Assembly: GCA_024644725.1 (NCBI GenBank)
Contig: JAHEHE010000004.1
Span: forward strand, 1-64,000
Direction: 5' to 3'
DNA from: Flavobacteriaceae bacterium
GTDB taxonomy: Bacteria > Bacteroidota > Bacteroidia > Flavobacteriales > Flavobacteriaceae
DNA length: 64,000 nt
Shown piece after piece: positions 44,205 to 52,209 of this stretch; the stretch's first letter is position 1, and the number at the start of each line of letters is the position of its first letter. The notes beneath the pieces were generated by a model. It saw only the letters and a list, made by a program, of their open reading frames with translations, did not search any database and was not told the DNA's origin. Position numbers and translations under genes: made by a program.

Positions 44205-45350
44205 TTACCACTTTTTTGGAGGAGAGAAAGTGTTGGCAACAAACAGGTATAACTGCATAAATATAATTGAAATTTCATACAGAGGTGCCAGGGTGACCAA
44301 ATCTTTTTCATGCAGTTTTTTGGCTGTTCTGTTTATTGTGAAATAGAAAACCAAAAAGCGGAGCAGGATCAATCCTATGACTAGCATCGGCTTTGTGTTG
44401 AGGGTCAGAAGAACTATTGCACCCGTGTAAAAACCGATCTGGGAAATGTAGAAGACTCCGAGTTTGAATTTCTGCTGTGATTTGTAGTGTTTTGAAGTGG
44501 TGATATGCCTCCTTTTTTGTCGAACCCAGGAGGAAAGCTCTCCTTTGGGCTCTGAAATCGTAAACGCGTCCGGATGGTCGCAGATCACGGTATTTTTTGA
44601 CGTGGCTACCTCATTGACAAAAAGATCGTCATCACCCGATCTGACATCCAGGTGGGTCTTGAATCCTCCGGCATTCTCAAAAAGCACCTTCTTGTAGGCC
44701 AGATTTCGCCCTACGCCCATATAAGCCTGACCTTGCAGGGCATATGAAAAGTATTGCAGGGCGGTCATGAAGGTTTCATACCGAATCAATTTGTTGAGCA
44801 ATGATCCCGGGATTTTACGATAGGCCCCGTATCCCAGAACGATTTCTGAACTCCCTTCGAAACCCGAAGCCATTTTGTTGATCCAGTGGGGTGAGCTCGG
44901 GCTGCAATCTGCATCCGTGAGAAGAATGTTTTCTCTTCGAGCCATTTCTATGCCCCGGCTCAGGGCGTATTTCTTGCCGTTGGATTCGGATGGAGGAATC
45001 CGCAGGACTCGCACCGGTCTCTTTTCGGAATTGAATTCATCTTGGAATTGTTTTATGATCCGAGGGGTTTCATCGGTCGATCCATCATCGACAACAATGA
45101 TTTCGTAATCCGGATATCTTTGCTCTGCGAGACTTTTGAGATTTGAATGGAGATTGTCGGCTTCGTTAAAGGCGCAAACAACAACACTTACGCCGCTGGG
45201 GAAGTCATCAACATTCCTAATTGGCGGACCTTTTAAAGATTTTGGAATGAGAAGAGGTGATGATTCAGACCGGGTGTAATAACCGAAGACAAATGCATAA
45301 AAATAGAGTTGAACAACCAGAAAAAAAACAAAGGCCAGTAAGACAAACAT
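44205..45350 (-). CDS. Membrane glycosyltransferase, family 2
   Basis: This 381-residue GT-A enzyme is tethered by an N-terminal helix (MFVLLAFVFFLVVQLYFYAF) and has two to three C-terminal helices. Catalytic motifs are VSVVVCAFNEADN near residue 55, VVDDGSTDE near 87, the DxD motif LLTDADCSPSS near 138, and an acidic GDDDLFVNE near 238 followed by QKRRH, which is the QxxRW-like motif of processive family 2 enzymes in slightly altered form. The acceptor is unknown. It lies six bases after the small Cys-rich protein gene and 21 bases before the ECF sigma gene. Confidence 0.92.
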   Translation of the reverse strand: MFVLLAFVFFLVVQLYFYAFVFGYYTRSESSPLLIPKSLKGPPIRNVDDFPSGVSVVVCAFNEADNLHSNLKSLAEQRYPDYEIIVVDDGSTDETPRIIKQFQDEFNSEKRPVRVLRIPPSESNGKKYALSRGIEMARRENILLTDADCSPSSPHWINKMASGFEGSSEIVLGYGAYRKIPGSLLNKLIRYETFMTALQYFSYALQGQAYMGVGRNLAYKKVLFENAGGFKTHLDVRSGDDDLFVNEVATSKNTVICDHPDAFTISEPKGELSSWVRQKRRHITTSKHYKSQQKFKLGVFYISQIGFYTGAIVLLTLNTKPMLVIGLILLRFLVFYFTINRTAKKLHEKDLVTLAPLYEISIIFMQLYLFVANTFSPPKKW

Positions 45351-45356
45351 GAAACC

Positions 45357-45578
45357 TTAGGCTGCACCCTTGGGGGATATTTCGGTGCTCTTGTTATCGA
45401 GGTTCGTGCTGCAACCTTCTTCATTGCCACAACCACAGGTAATTCCCTTGGCCTTCATTTTGACGTTGCTACCAGCGCAGGTTCCATCAAACTCACCATC
45501 TTTCTTCGCCCATATTTTAATTGCGATTCCGGCAAAGCCCAAACCGAGTAACACGATGCTTAACAAAAGTAGTTTCAT
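45357..45578 (-). CDS. Small membrane protein with Cys-rich tail
   Basis: This 73-residue protein has one N-terminal helix (LLLLSIVLLGLGFAGIAIKIW) followed by a Gly/Cys-rich tail with five Cys, spaced as GTCAGS, ITCGCGNEEGC. It resembles short Bacteroidota membrane proteins that carry a conserved Cys pattern and lie beside arginylyltransferase-like genes, one of which is just upstream here. A metal or redox role is possible but unproven. It leads an operon with the glycosyltransferase, sigma factor and NRAMP-like gene, with a -7 element at 45597-45605. Confidence 0.72.
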   Translation of the reverse strand: MKLLLLSIVLLGLGFAGIAIKIWAKKDGEFDGTCAGSNVKMKAKGITCGCGNEEGCSTNLDNKSTEISPKGAA

Positions 45579-45596
45579 ACGTAGAATTTCTGAGAT

Positions 45597-45605
45597 GCAA
45601 AGATA
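45597..45605 (-). promoter_or_regulatory. Predicted -7 element of the Cys-rich small protein operon
   Basis: The minus strand reads TATCTTTGC, a full -7 match identical to the cold-shock promoter, about 20 bases before the ATG at 45578. Confidence 0.5.
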
Positions 45606-45668
45606 GTGATTTCACAGGGGATATGAAAGTGAAGAATTAACCCGGAGCATCAAGTTTCCAGGTTTTCA

Positions 45669-46439
45669 TCAAATCGACATCAACCCTTCAAGAAAGAGGT
45701 CTGTATCCTGTTTGAAGACGTCGCCGACGAAGCTTTTATCGGATTTGCACTTTTGTTTAAGGAGTTTCATATCAGCATTCCATTTATTGCCATCGAAAAA
45801 GCGCAGCCCTTTGAAATCCCTCACCTTGTAGAGGGATTTTTCTCCGTAGCAGGTTCCGAGATACACGTGTTCCAGATTATTTTCAGCAGCCCATTTGATA
45901 ACGGAAAACATCATCCACTTGCCCAGGGAATAGATCTGATGGTCGAGGGAAAAGAAAGCAAACCAATAATGGAGAGTTCCTTTTTCGATTATGGCTACCA
46001 CGTATCCCACTGCGGTATCTTTTAGCGTGAACTTGAAAATATGGCTGATGCTCGGATTGTTGAGGATGTATTTCAGGCGTTTCTCACTGATCGGCTCGCT
46101 GAAGCGCTGTTCCGCGAAATGCGAACAGAACCTTACAAAAGCAGCCTCGTTCACATCAAATTTCTCGATCGGCAGGACCTCGAAATTCGGATTCATCTCG
46201 ATAATCTTTTTTGCTACCCTTCGGTTCTCTGATGATTCTCGGAACTCACCAAGGTCGACGCGAAGACTTCGGGCCAGGTAATAGACTTCTTCTTTGAGAT
46301 CGGGATTGTTTGAATAGGGGAGAAACCCCTTGTCGTAAATATCAGGTAGCTCAGACTTCGCTTCTTTCAGACAGTATACGGCATAGTTAAAGGTGTATGT
46401 GCTGTAATCGACAAGGCTCTCGGATCTGAATATCTTCAT
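45669..46439 (-). CDS. Asp/Glu arginylyltransferase-like GNAT protein
   Basis: This 256-residue protein resembles the C-terminal catalytic part of arginyl- or leucyl-tRNA:protein transferases of the N-end rule. YWFAFFSLDHQIYSLGKWMM near residue 158 and VYLGTCYGEKSLYK near 197 match the GNAT-like fold of Ate1/Bpt proteins. The N-terminal zinc-binding Cys motif of classical Ate is not obvious, so the functional claim is moderate. It lies upstream of the Cys-rich small protein, with 90 bases between, and after the EF-G-like gene's terminator. Confidence 0.75.
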   Translation of the reverse strand: MKIFRSESLVDYSTYTFNYAVYCLKEAKSELPDIYDKGFLPYSNNPDLKEEVYYLARSLRVDLGEFRESSENRRVAKKIIEMNPNFEVLPIEKFDVNEAAFVRFCSHFAEQRFSEPISEKRLKYILNNPSISHIFKFTLKDTAVGYVVAIIEKGTLHYWFAFFSLDHQIYSLGKWMMFSVIKWAAENNLEHVYLGTCYGEKSLYKVRDFKGLRFFDGNKWNADMKLLKQKCKSDKSFVGDVFKQDTDLFLEGLMSI

Positions 46440-46450
46440 GGACAGACAAT

Positions 46451-46485
46451 AAAAAACCCGTCAGGTCAAGAAAGACCTGACGGGT
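46451..46485 (-). terminator. Intrinsic terminator of the EF-G-like gene
   Basis: A perfect 12-bp stem (46456-46467 with 46474-46485) with a six-base loop is followed by six T on the minus strand. It lies 16 bases after the EF-G-like stop codon. Confidence 0.9.
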
Positions 46486-46500
46486 AAAAGTACCATTTTT

Positions 46501-48606
46501 TTATTCCTTGGATATCAATTCCTGCTGAATGTTCGTGGGTACCGGCTCGAAAGAGGCGAATTTGGTGCTGAAGGTCGCCCTTCCCTGGGTTTGGGAGCGA
46601 AGGCTGGTCGAATATCTGTACATCTCCGCTTCAGGGACTTTGGCCTTGATGATCTGGTGCGTTCCATCACTGTCCATGCCCATGATGATTGATCTCCTGG
46701 ATTGCAGGTCGGTCATGACATTTCCCATGAGTTCTTCCGGGACGCGTACTTCGAGGTCCTGGATGGGCTCGAGCAATTTTGGCTTCGCATCGAGAAAAGC
46801 AGCTTTGAAGGCATGTGCTCCTGCGATCTTGAACGAGATGTCGTTCGAATCTACGGTGTGCATCTTACCGTCAAATACCATGACCCGAATGTCACGTGCA
46901 TAAGATCCGGTCAACGGGCCTTCCTCCATGACCTCGAGTATTCCTTTGAGAATAGCCGGCAAATAGCGGGTATCGATCACACCGCCCGTAATGCAGTTGT
47001 AAAAGATGAGTTTACCTCCCCATTTGAGGTCGATTTCTTCTTTGCCCCGGATATTGAAGCCCACGGGTTCTTCCATACCCTCGTACCAGGGCTCGATTTT
47101 CAAGTGAACTTCCCCGAATTGACCCGCACCACCGGATTGTTTCTTGTGGCGATAACTTTGGGTAGCCGGTCGTTGAATGGTTTCCCTATAGGCGATTCGC
47201 GGCTGGTCAAACTGGGCCTCGATGCCATAAAGGTTTTTGAGGGTCCAGTCTATGGTCGCCAGATGCAGCTCTCCCTGGCAGGAAAGAATCTGTTGACGAA
47301 TCTCATTGGAGAATCTTACGTCTATAGTCGGGTCCTGGCTGTGCAGCCTTTTAAGGGCCTCCATGAGTTTTTCCTCATCCTTTTTGTTCACAGCACTGAC
47401 GGCTTTGCGAATCCTCGCACTGGGAAAGATTATCGGTTTTATAGTGATCTCGGTATTGGGATCCCGAAGGGTGTCATTGGTTTCGGTGCTCTTCAGCTTC
47501 AAAGAAGCGCCAATGTCTCCCGCCGTGAGTTTTTCCACAGATTCGCGCTTCTTGCCATCCATGATATACAGTTGGTTCAGACCTTCGAGCTCTTCGGTTC
47601 TTGAATTCTTGAGACGGTCATTTTGTTTGACCTCCCCGGATTTAACCTTGAAGAAAGTGACCTGACCCAGGTTGGGTTCATGGTAAGTTTTAAAGACAAA
47701 CAAGGCGGTTGGCTCGGTGGAGAGGCATTTTATTTCATTGCCCTCAAGGCTTTGTTCGGGTTTGAGGTCCGAAGCAGCCGGTGCCACGTTGTCGATAAAG
47801 CCCATTAGTCGTCCTGAACCCATGTCGTTCAGCGCGGAAACACAAAATACAGGGAAGAGCTCATGGTTGAGCATCCCTTTCTGTATCCCCAGGCGCATTT
47901 CATCCTCATTGAGGGTTCCCTTGTCGAAGTACAGTTCCATGAGCTCCTCATCATTCTCAGCCGCCTTTTCAACGAGCTCGTTGTGGAGGTGATCTGCAAG
48001 CTCTTTCTGATCTTCGGGAATCTCCAGCTTCTCAGGTTTGCCTCCTTCAGGTTTAAACTTGTACATTTTCATCTTCAACACATCGATGATGCATTGGGCG
48101 CCATCCATTACAAGAGGATACTGGACCTTGACCGCGTTGTTCCCAACAAGATCAACAATGCTCTGGAAGCTGTTGTCAAAATTCGCTTGTGGATGATCGA
48201 TCTGGTTGATGACAAAAAGCGTGGGTCTGCTGAATTTATTTATATACTGCCAGATGATCTCCGTTCCTACTTCCACCCCGTGTTGGGCATTGATCACCGT
48301 TACCAGTGAATCGGCTACCCTCATGGTTGAGGCGATCTCACCGATGAAATCGTCGAGACCCGGAGTGTCAATGATGTTGATTTTATAGTTCCTCCATTCG
48401 GTGTGCAATGGTGTCGCAAATACAGAGGCTTCTCTTTCGTGCTCTATTTCGTGATAATCCGCCACTGTGTTGTGATCCTCAACGGTTCCCCGTCGGTTCA
48501 ACAGCCCGGCTTCAAATAACATGGTTTCGGCAAGTGTGGTCTTGCCGCTGTTATGGGCGCCAACAAAGGCCACGTTTTTGATGTGCTTTTCGTCATATAC
48601 TTTCAT
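46501..48606 (-). CDS. EF-G paralogue with degenerate GTPase motifs
   Basis: This 701-residue protein has all EF-G domains but a changed G domain. The P-loop GAHNSGKTT (16-24) is kept. Switch II DTPGLDDF (80-87) has Leu84 where EF-G has the catalytic His of DTPGHVDF. G4 is NQID instead of NKxD (134-137), and the switch I Thr region reads REASVFATP. GTP hydrolysis is therefore probably weak or absent. A GTPase-deficient EF-G paralogue (EF-G2) is known in Bacteroides, where a Crp-like regulator induces it in carbon starvation. Here too a Crp-type palindrome precedes the gene. It is probably not the housekeeping EF-G. A terminator follows and murB is upstream. Confidence 0.88.
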   Translation of the reverse strand: MKVYDEKHIKNVAFVGAHNSGKTTLAETMLFEAGLLNRRGTVEDHNTVADYHEIEHEREASVFATPLHTEWRNYKINIIDTPGLDDFIGEIASTMRVADSLVTVINAQHGVEVGTEIIWQYINKFSRPTLFVINQIDHPQANFDNSFQSIVDLVGNNAVKVQYPLVMDGAQCIIDVLKMKMYKFKPEGGKPEKLEIPEDQKELADHLHNELVEKAAENDEELMELYFDKGTLNEDEMRLGIQKGMLNHELFPVFCVSALNDMGSGRLMGFIDNVAPAASDLKPEQSLEGNEIKCLSTEPTALFVFKTYHEPNLGQVTFFKVKSGEVKQNDRLKNSRTEELEGLNQLYIMDGKKRESVEKLTAGDIGASLKLKSTETNDTLRDPNTEITIKPIIFPSARIRKAVSAVNKKDEEKLMEALKRLHSQDPTIDVRFSNEIRQQILSCQGELHLATIDWTLKNLYGIEAQFDQPRIAYRETIQRPATQSYRHKKQSGGAGQFGEVHLKIEPWYEGMEEPVGFNIRGKEEIDLKWGGKLIFYNCITGGVIDTRYLPAILKGILEVMEEGPLTGSYARDIRVMVFDGKMHTVDSNDISFKIAGAHAFKAAFLDAKPKLLEPIQDLEVRVPEELMGNVMTDLQSRRSIIMGMDSDGTHQIIKAKVPEAEMYRYSTSLRSQTQGRATFSTKFASFEPVPTNIQQELISKE

Positions 48607-48634
48607 GAAATTAGTCTTTAATGGTTCACTCGCA

Positions 48635-48642
48635 TAAAGTTA
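48635..48642 (-). promoter_or_regulatory. Predicted -7 element of the EF-G-like gene
   Basis: The minus strand reads TAACTTTA, one base from TAnnTTTG, with no TTG at -33. The predicted leader is about 25 bases. An operator is centred 34 bp upstream. Confidence 0.45.
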
Positions 48643-48666
48643 TGAAATTATGGAGGAACTATTTCA

Positions 48667-48678
48667 TGACATATGTTA
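48667..48678. promoter_or_regulatory. Crp/Fnr-type operator TGACATATGTTA
   Basis: This site has one mismatch to TGAC-N4-GTCA and shares the TGACATATGT core with the site at 42027-42038. It is centred 34 bp upstream of the EF-G-like -7 element. Confidence 0.5.
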
Positions 48679-48706
48679 GTCTATGGTAGATTTTTACCTG
48701 ATTTTT

Positions 48707-48733
48707 CAGGTGGTGCAGGTGGTGCAGGTGGGT
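48707..48733 (+). repeat. Three 9-bp tandem repeats (CAGGTGGTG)
   Basis: Two exact copies of CAGGTGGTG and a third diverged copy lie between the EF-G-like promoter and murB; the last base is the first base of the murB stop codon as read on the plus strand. They are too short to say more; slippage could vary copy number. Confidence 0.7.
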
Positions 48734-49740
48734 CAAATGATGTTGACTTCGGTGGCTAGCTCAATTCCAAATCGCCTGAGGACTTCATCCTGTATGCGCT
48801 TCGACAAATTTAGAATCTCCACTCCCGTTGCGTCTCCGTGATTGACCAAAACAAGCGCCTGTTTAGCATGGACACCCGCATCTCCGAAACGCTTGCCTTT
48901 GAATCCGCTTTGTTCGACAAGCCAACCTGCGGGAACCTTAACATCTCGGGAATCAATCTTGTAAAAAGGCATATCAGGATAGGTTGCCTTGAGAGATTCC
49001 AATTGCTCTTTGGGGATGACCGGATTTTTGAAAAAACTGCCGCTGTTGCCGAGCTCCTTCGGATCGGGCAACTTGCTCTGCCTTATGGCGATTACGACCC
49101 TGGAGATGTCTTTTATCGTCGGGTTTTCAATGCCTCTCTCGGCCAGCTCGGAGCGAATGGCTCCGTAATCTGTCACCAGTTTGTGATTTCTTTTGGTCAG
49201 CGAAAAGGTTACATTGAGGATGATGAACTTTCCTTTGAGCTCATTTTTGAATACCGATTCCCGGTAACCGAAACGACAATCTTTGGCCGAGAAATTCACA
49301 ATTCTGCCACTTTCGATCTCCAGGGCTTCGAGCTCGTGGAAAACATCCTTGATCTCCACTCCATAGGCTCCAATGTTCTGCATGGGAGAGGTGCCCACCT
49401 GTCCGGGGATCAGCGACAGGTTCTCCAGGCCCCCGAGGTCATTGGCAATGCACCAGGTCACAAATTCGTGCCAATTCTCTCCTGCCTGGGCTCTGACCAA
49501 TGTGTGATCCGAATCTTTGCCCGGGATTACTTCAATGCCTTTAAGCTGTATGTGAACCACCGGCTTTTCGACATCCCGGGTGAGCAAGATATTGCTCCCA
49601 CCGCTCAGGACAAAGAGGTCTTTGTTCGTTTCTACTATGGACCTGAGTTGATCCAAGTTTTCGACGTTGGCGAATCTTCTCGCATTGGCCTCAATGCCGA
49701 AGGTGTTGTAGGGACGCAAAGAAATGTTTTCCTGGAACAT
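48733..49740 (-). CDS. murB: UDP-N-acetylenolpyruvoylglucosamine reductase MurB
   Basis: MurB is an FAD enzyme that reduces UDP-GlcNAc-enolpyruvate with NADPH to UDP-MurNAc in peptidoglycan synthesis. The 335 residues match type I MurB (E. coli-like). The FAD-binding domain starts with LRPYNTFGIEANAR and has LSGGSNILLT near residue 46. The catalytic Ser is in LGNSGSFFKNPV near 231, and the C-terminus has VHAKQALVLVNHG. The start overlaps the aminotransferase stop by one base (TGATG), so the two are translationally coupled. Confidence 0.97.
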   Translation of the reverse strand: MFQENISLRPYNTFGIEANARRFANVENLDQLRSIVETNKDLFVLSGGSNILLTRDVEKPVVHIQLKGIEVIPGKDSDHTLVRAQAGENWHEFVTWCIANDLGGLENLSLIPGQVGTSPMQNIGAYGVEIKDVFHELEALEIESGRIVNFSAKDCRFGYRESVFKNELKGKFIILNVTFSLTKRNHKLVTDYGAIRSELAERGIENPTIKDISRVVIAIRQSKLPDPKELGNSGSFFKNPVIPKEQLESLKATYPDMPFYKIDSRDVKVPAGWLVEQSGFKGKRFGDAGVHAKQALVLVNHGDATGVEILNLSKRIQDEVLRRFGIELATEVNII

Positions 49741-50930
49741 CAGCCGGGGTATTGATCCAGCGCCAGGCGAAGCAGTTCAACGGATCGCAACAAGCTTTCC
49801 TTTTTGAGAACGTAAGCAATCCGAATCTGGTTTTTTCCTGATCCAGGGGTGCTGTAGAATCCGCTCGCAGGAGCCACCATAACTGTTTCTCCTTTGTCTT
49901 CGAATTTCTCGAGCATCCATTGTGCAAAATCATCTGCATCCTCCACAGGAAGCTCAGCCATACAGTAAAAAGCTCCTTTTGGAGAGGAAACCTTGACATT
50001 TTCGATTTTTTCCAACGCACTGATCAGAATCCTCCTTCTCTCGTCGTACTCGTGAATCACATCGTCAAAATAACGCTGTGGGGTTTCCAGGGCGGCTTCA
50101 CTTGCCATCAGGGCAAAGGTGGGAGAGCTAAGTCTGGCCTGTGCATATTTCAGGGCTGTCTTTATGACCTCGTGGTTCTTTGACACGATGCAGCCGATTC
50201 TTGCCCCGCACATGCTGTAACGCTTGGATACGGAGTCAATCATGATGGCGTGGTCCTCCAGGCCTTGCTGGCTCATTACGGAGTGGTGTTGAATGCCGTC
50301 GTAGACGAATTCCCGATAGACCTCGTCGGCGATTAGAAACAGGTCGTGCTTGAGGGCAAGATTTTTCAATTTGATGATTTCTTCTTCGGAGTAGAGATAA
50401 CCCGTCGGGTTGCCGGGGTTACAGATCAAAATGGCTTTGGTCTTTGGTGTGATCTTTTTCTCAAACGCTTCGATAGGAGGAAGGGCAAAGCCGTTATCAA
50501 TGCTCGATTCGATGGGAATCACCTCGATGCCATTGGCAACTGAGAAGCCGTTGTAATTCGCATAAAAGGGCTCGGGGATGATTATCTGATCTCCAAAATC
50601 GGTTATGCTGCCCAGGGCGAAGAGAAGGGCTTCTGAACCTCCTGTGGTAACTATGATGTCGGATTCGTCGACGTCAATCTGGTGTCTTTGGTAATAGGTA
50701 GCCAATTTCTTCCTGTAAGTCTCGGATCCTTCACTTCTCGCATAGGCCAGAACTTCAATGGAATTGTTTTTAACGGCATCGAGTGCTACCTGAGGTGTTT
50801 TGATGTCTGGCTGTCCGATGTTCAGATGGTAGACCCTCGTTCCTCTTTTCTTGGCTTCCTCGGCATAAGGCACTAGTTTTCTGATCGGAGATTCGGGCAT
50901 GTTGTGCCCCTTGGCAGAGATTTTTGGCAT
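49740..50930 (-). CDS. Class I PLP aminotransferase (aspartate/aromatic type)
   Basis: This fold-type I aminotransferase has 396 residues from ATG 50930 (MPKISAKGHN); an upstream in-frame ATG at 50966 would add twelve residues of low complexity and is less likely. The PLP lysine is in DSVSKRYSMCGARIG near residue 234. NPGNPTG near 172 and DEVYREFVYDG near 203 are the other cofactor contacts. It resembles Bacteroidota aspartate aminotransferase-like proteins; the substrate could also be branched-chain or aromatic amino acids. It is the first gene of the pair with murB, which is probably co-transcription without shared pathway. Confidence 0.9.
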   Translation of the reverse strand: MPKISAKGHNMPESPIRKLVPYAEEAKKRGTRVYHLNIGQPDIKTPQVALDAVKNNSIEVLAYARSEGSETYRKKLATYYQRHQIDVDESDIIVTTGGSEALLFALGSITDFGDQIIIPEPFYANYNGFSVANGIEVIPIESSIDNGFALPPIEAFEKKITPKTKAILICNPGNPTGYLYSEEEIIKLKNLALKHDLFLIADEVYREFVYDGIQHHSVMSQQGLEDHAIMIDSVSKRYSMCGARIGCIVSKNHEVIKTALKYAQARLSSPTFALMASEAALETPQRYFDDVIHEYDERRRILISALEKIENVKVSSPKGAFYCMAELPVEDADDFAQWMLEKFEDKGETVMVAPASGFYSTPGSGKNQIRIAYVLKKESLLRSVELLRLALDQYPG

Positions 50931-51018
50931 TTTCTTAAGATCCAGAATTACATTGCAAAATTGCAAAATATTCCTCTATATTTTCGATGAATTCCTATCT
51001 TTTTTCAAGGATAATGCT

Positions 51019-51026
51019 TATCTTTA
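51019..51026 (+). promoter_or_regulatory. Possible -7 element of the YtxH operon
   Basis: TATCTTTA is one base from TAnnTTTG and lies about 30 bases before ATG 51057. No -33 TTG is present at the right distance, so support is weak. Confidence 0.3.
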
Positions 51027-51056
51027 ACTATCTGTTAAACTTTAAAATGAGATATT

Positions 51057-51419
51057 ATGTCAAGTGATTCTAAATTGTTGTTAGGGCTCATCTTAGGTGC
51101 AGCGACTGGTGCAGTGGCAGGTCTGCTTCTGGCTCCAGCTTCGGGTAAAGAAACCCGGGAGAACATTTCTGATAAGGCAAGTGAATTGAAGAGTGATCTG
51201 GACAAGAAATTCAATGAGCTGTCTCAAAAGATTCAGGATCTCGATGGAGAATCTATCGCCGAGTTCAAGGAAAAATTCAATGACGTCAAGGATTCTGTGA
51301 AGGAGAAATACGATCAGATGTCTGCCAAAGTCAAAGACCTTGAAAAGGAGCTTACCGCTAAGATGGATAAGATGAAAAAGGAAGCGAAAACTGTAGAAGC
51401 CAACGCGAATTCAATTTAA
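51057..51419 (+). CDS. YtxH domain protein (gas vesicle/stress-like)
   Basis: This 120-residue protein has a Gly/Ala-rich N-terminal helix with the YtxH signature LLGLILGAATGAVAGLLLAP followed by ASGKETR and then a long amphipathic coiled-coil (residues 40-115) rich in Lys, Glu and Asp. YtxH proteins are often induced by envelope or osmotic stress in other bacteria, but no enzyme activity is known. It leads a three-gene unit with two membrane proteins, ending at a strong terminator. Confidence 0.88.
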   Translation: MSSDSKLLLGLILGAATGAVAGLLLAPASGKETRENISDKASELKSDLDKKFNELSQKIQDLDGESIAEFKEKFNDVKDSVKEKYDQMSAKVKDLEKELTAKMDKMKKEAKTVEANANSI

Positions 51420-51435
51420 TTCAGATTGAATCTTA

Positions 51436-51786
51436 ATGGTTGAATTGGTAAAGAAATACGTCGAAAACAGGATTCAGCTTGTTAAACTAAATTTAATCGG
51501 TGCAATAGCCAATGTGGCTGCAGGAATGGTCAGTTCCTTCTTGCTGCTTGTCATGGGTATTTTGATATTGCTCATGTTTAGTATTTCTTTGGCGTTTTGG
51601 TTCTCAACTTTCTTTGAAAGCGAAATCATTGGATTTGCGCTTGTAGGTGCGTTGTATCTTATCTTCTTTATTGTTTATGCAGCCTTCGCCAAGAAGGGTG
51701 TAGAGGCAAAAATCAAAGATGAAATCGTGGCTTCTGCACTTTCGGAAGTTGATGATTTGACTGAACTGGAGGAAGATGAAAGTTAA
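51436..51786 (+). CDS. Holin-superfamily membrane protein (Phage_holin_3_6 type)
   Basis: This 116-residue protein has an N-terminal basic segment (KKYVENRIQLVKLNLIG) and two transmembrane helices (AAGMVSSFLLLVMGILILLM and GFALVGALYLIFFIVYAAFA), followed by an acidic C-terminal tail. It matches the cellular holin-like family commonly found beside YtxH genes in Bacteroidota rather than a phage lysis gene; no phage genes are near. It starts 17 bases after ytxH and overlaps the next gene by eleven bases. Confidence 0.82.
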   Translation: MVELVKKYVENRIQLVKLNLIGAIANVAAGMVSSFLLLVMGILILLMFSISLAFWFSTFFESEIIGFALVGALYLIFFIVYAAFAKKGVEAKIKDEIVASALSEVDDLTELEEDES

Positions 51787-52114
51787 TACCAAGACTCCGA
51801 TTCGCTCGATGAAGGACCTGAACCGGGCCAAGGAAGGTTTGCGCCTTGAAATAGCGGCCCAGGAAGTGGAGTTGCTCGAGCATCCTCTTGTGTCCATACC
51901 TATGGCCCTGATCGAGGGCACTTCGGTTAAAGGATCAATTCATGATTCCTTGGAATCATTTTCATTGGGTAATTACAAGAATGCCCTAATGAGTCTGGTG
52001 GGCACGTTCCTGTTGGCCAATAGAAAGACCAGAAAGATATTCATTGTCTTCATGCTCGCCAAGGAATTGGTGCCTTTCGTCATCCACAAGATGAATGATA
52101 TAGTCAAAAAATAG
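51776..52114 (+). CDS. Uncharacterised small protein of the YtxH operon
   Basis: I do not recognise a family. The 112 residues start with a charged segment (TKTPIRSMKDLNRAKEGLRL) and have one or two hydrophobic helices near the C-terminus (ALMSLVGTFLLANRKTRKIF and VFMLAKELVPFVI), so the protein is probably membrane-associated. The gene overlaps the holin-like gene by eleven bases. Its TAG stop codon is the first three bases of the terminator stem (52112-52143). Confidence 0.65.
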   Translation: MKVNTKTPIRSMKDLNRAKEGLRLEIAAQEVELLEHPLVSIPMALIEGTSVKGSIHDSLESFSLGNYKNALMSLVGTFLLANRKTRKIFIVFMLAKELVPFVIHKMNDIVKK

Positions 52115-52151
52115 CGTTTCAAAACACTGGTTTTGAAACGCTAAATTTTTC
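52112..52151 (+). terminator. Intrinsic terminator of the YtxH operon
   Basis: A perfect 14-bp stem (52112-52125 with 52130-52143) with tetraloop ACTG is followed by a T-tract. The stem begins with the stop codon of the preceding gene. Confidence 0.92.
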
Positions 52152-52209
52152 TTAAATCCATTGCTGTCTCTATTTTTTATAGTACTTTCCTGAGGCTTTA
52201 CACCTACAA

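Noticed and set aside
46702-47604. 300-codon plus-strand open frame opposite the EF-G-like gene
   Set aside because: It lies wholly inside the EF-G paralogue and shows no domain; a coding shadow.
48707-48733. Start of a CRISPR or minisatellite
   Set aside because: Only three 9-bp units with no spacers; too short to be more than a local tandem repeat.
51436-52114. Prophage lysis module, because of a holin-like protein
   Set aside because: No endolysin, tail or integrase genes are near, and YtxH with this holin-superfamily protein is a normal chromosomal pair in Bacteroidota.
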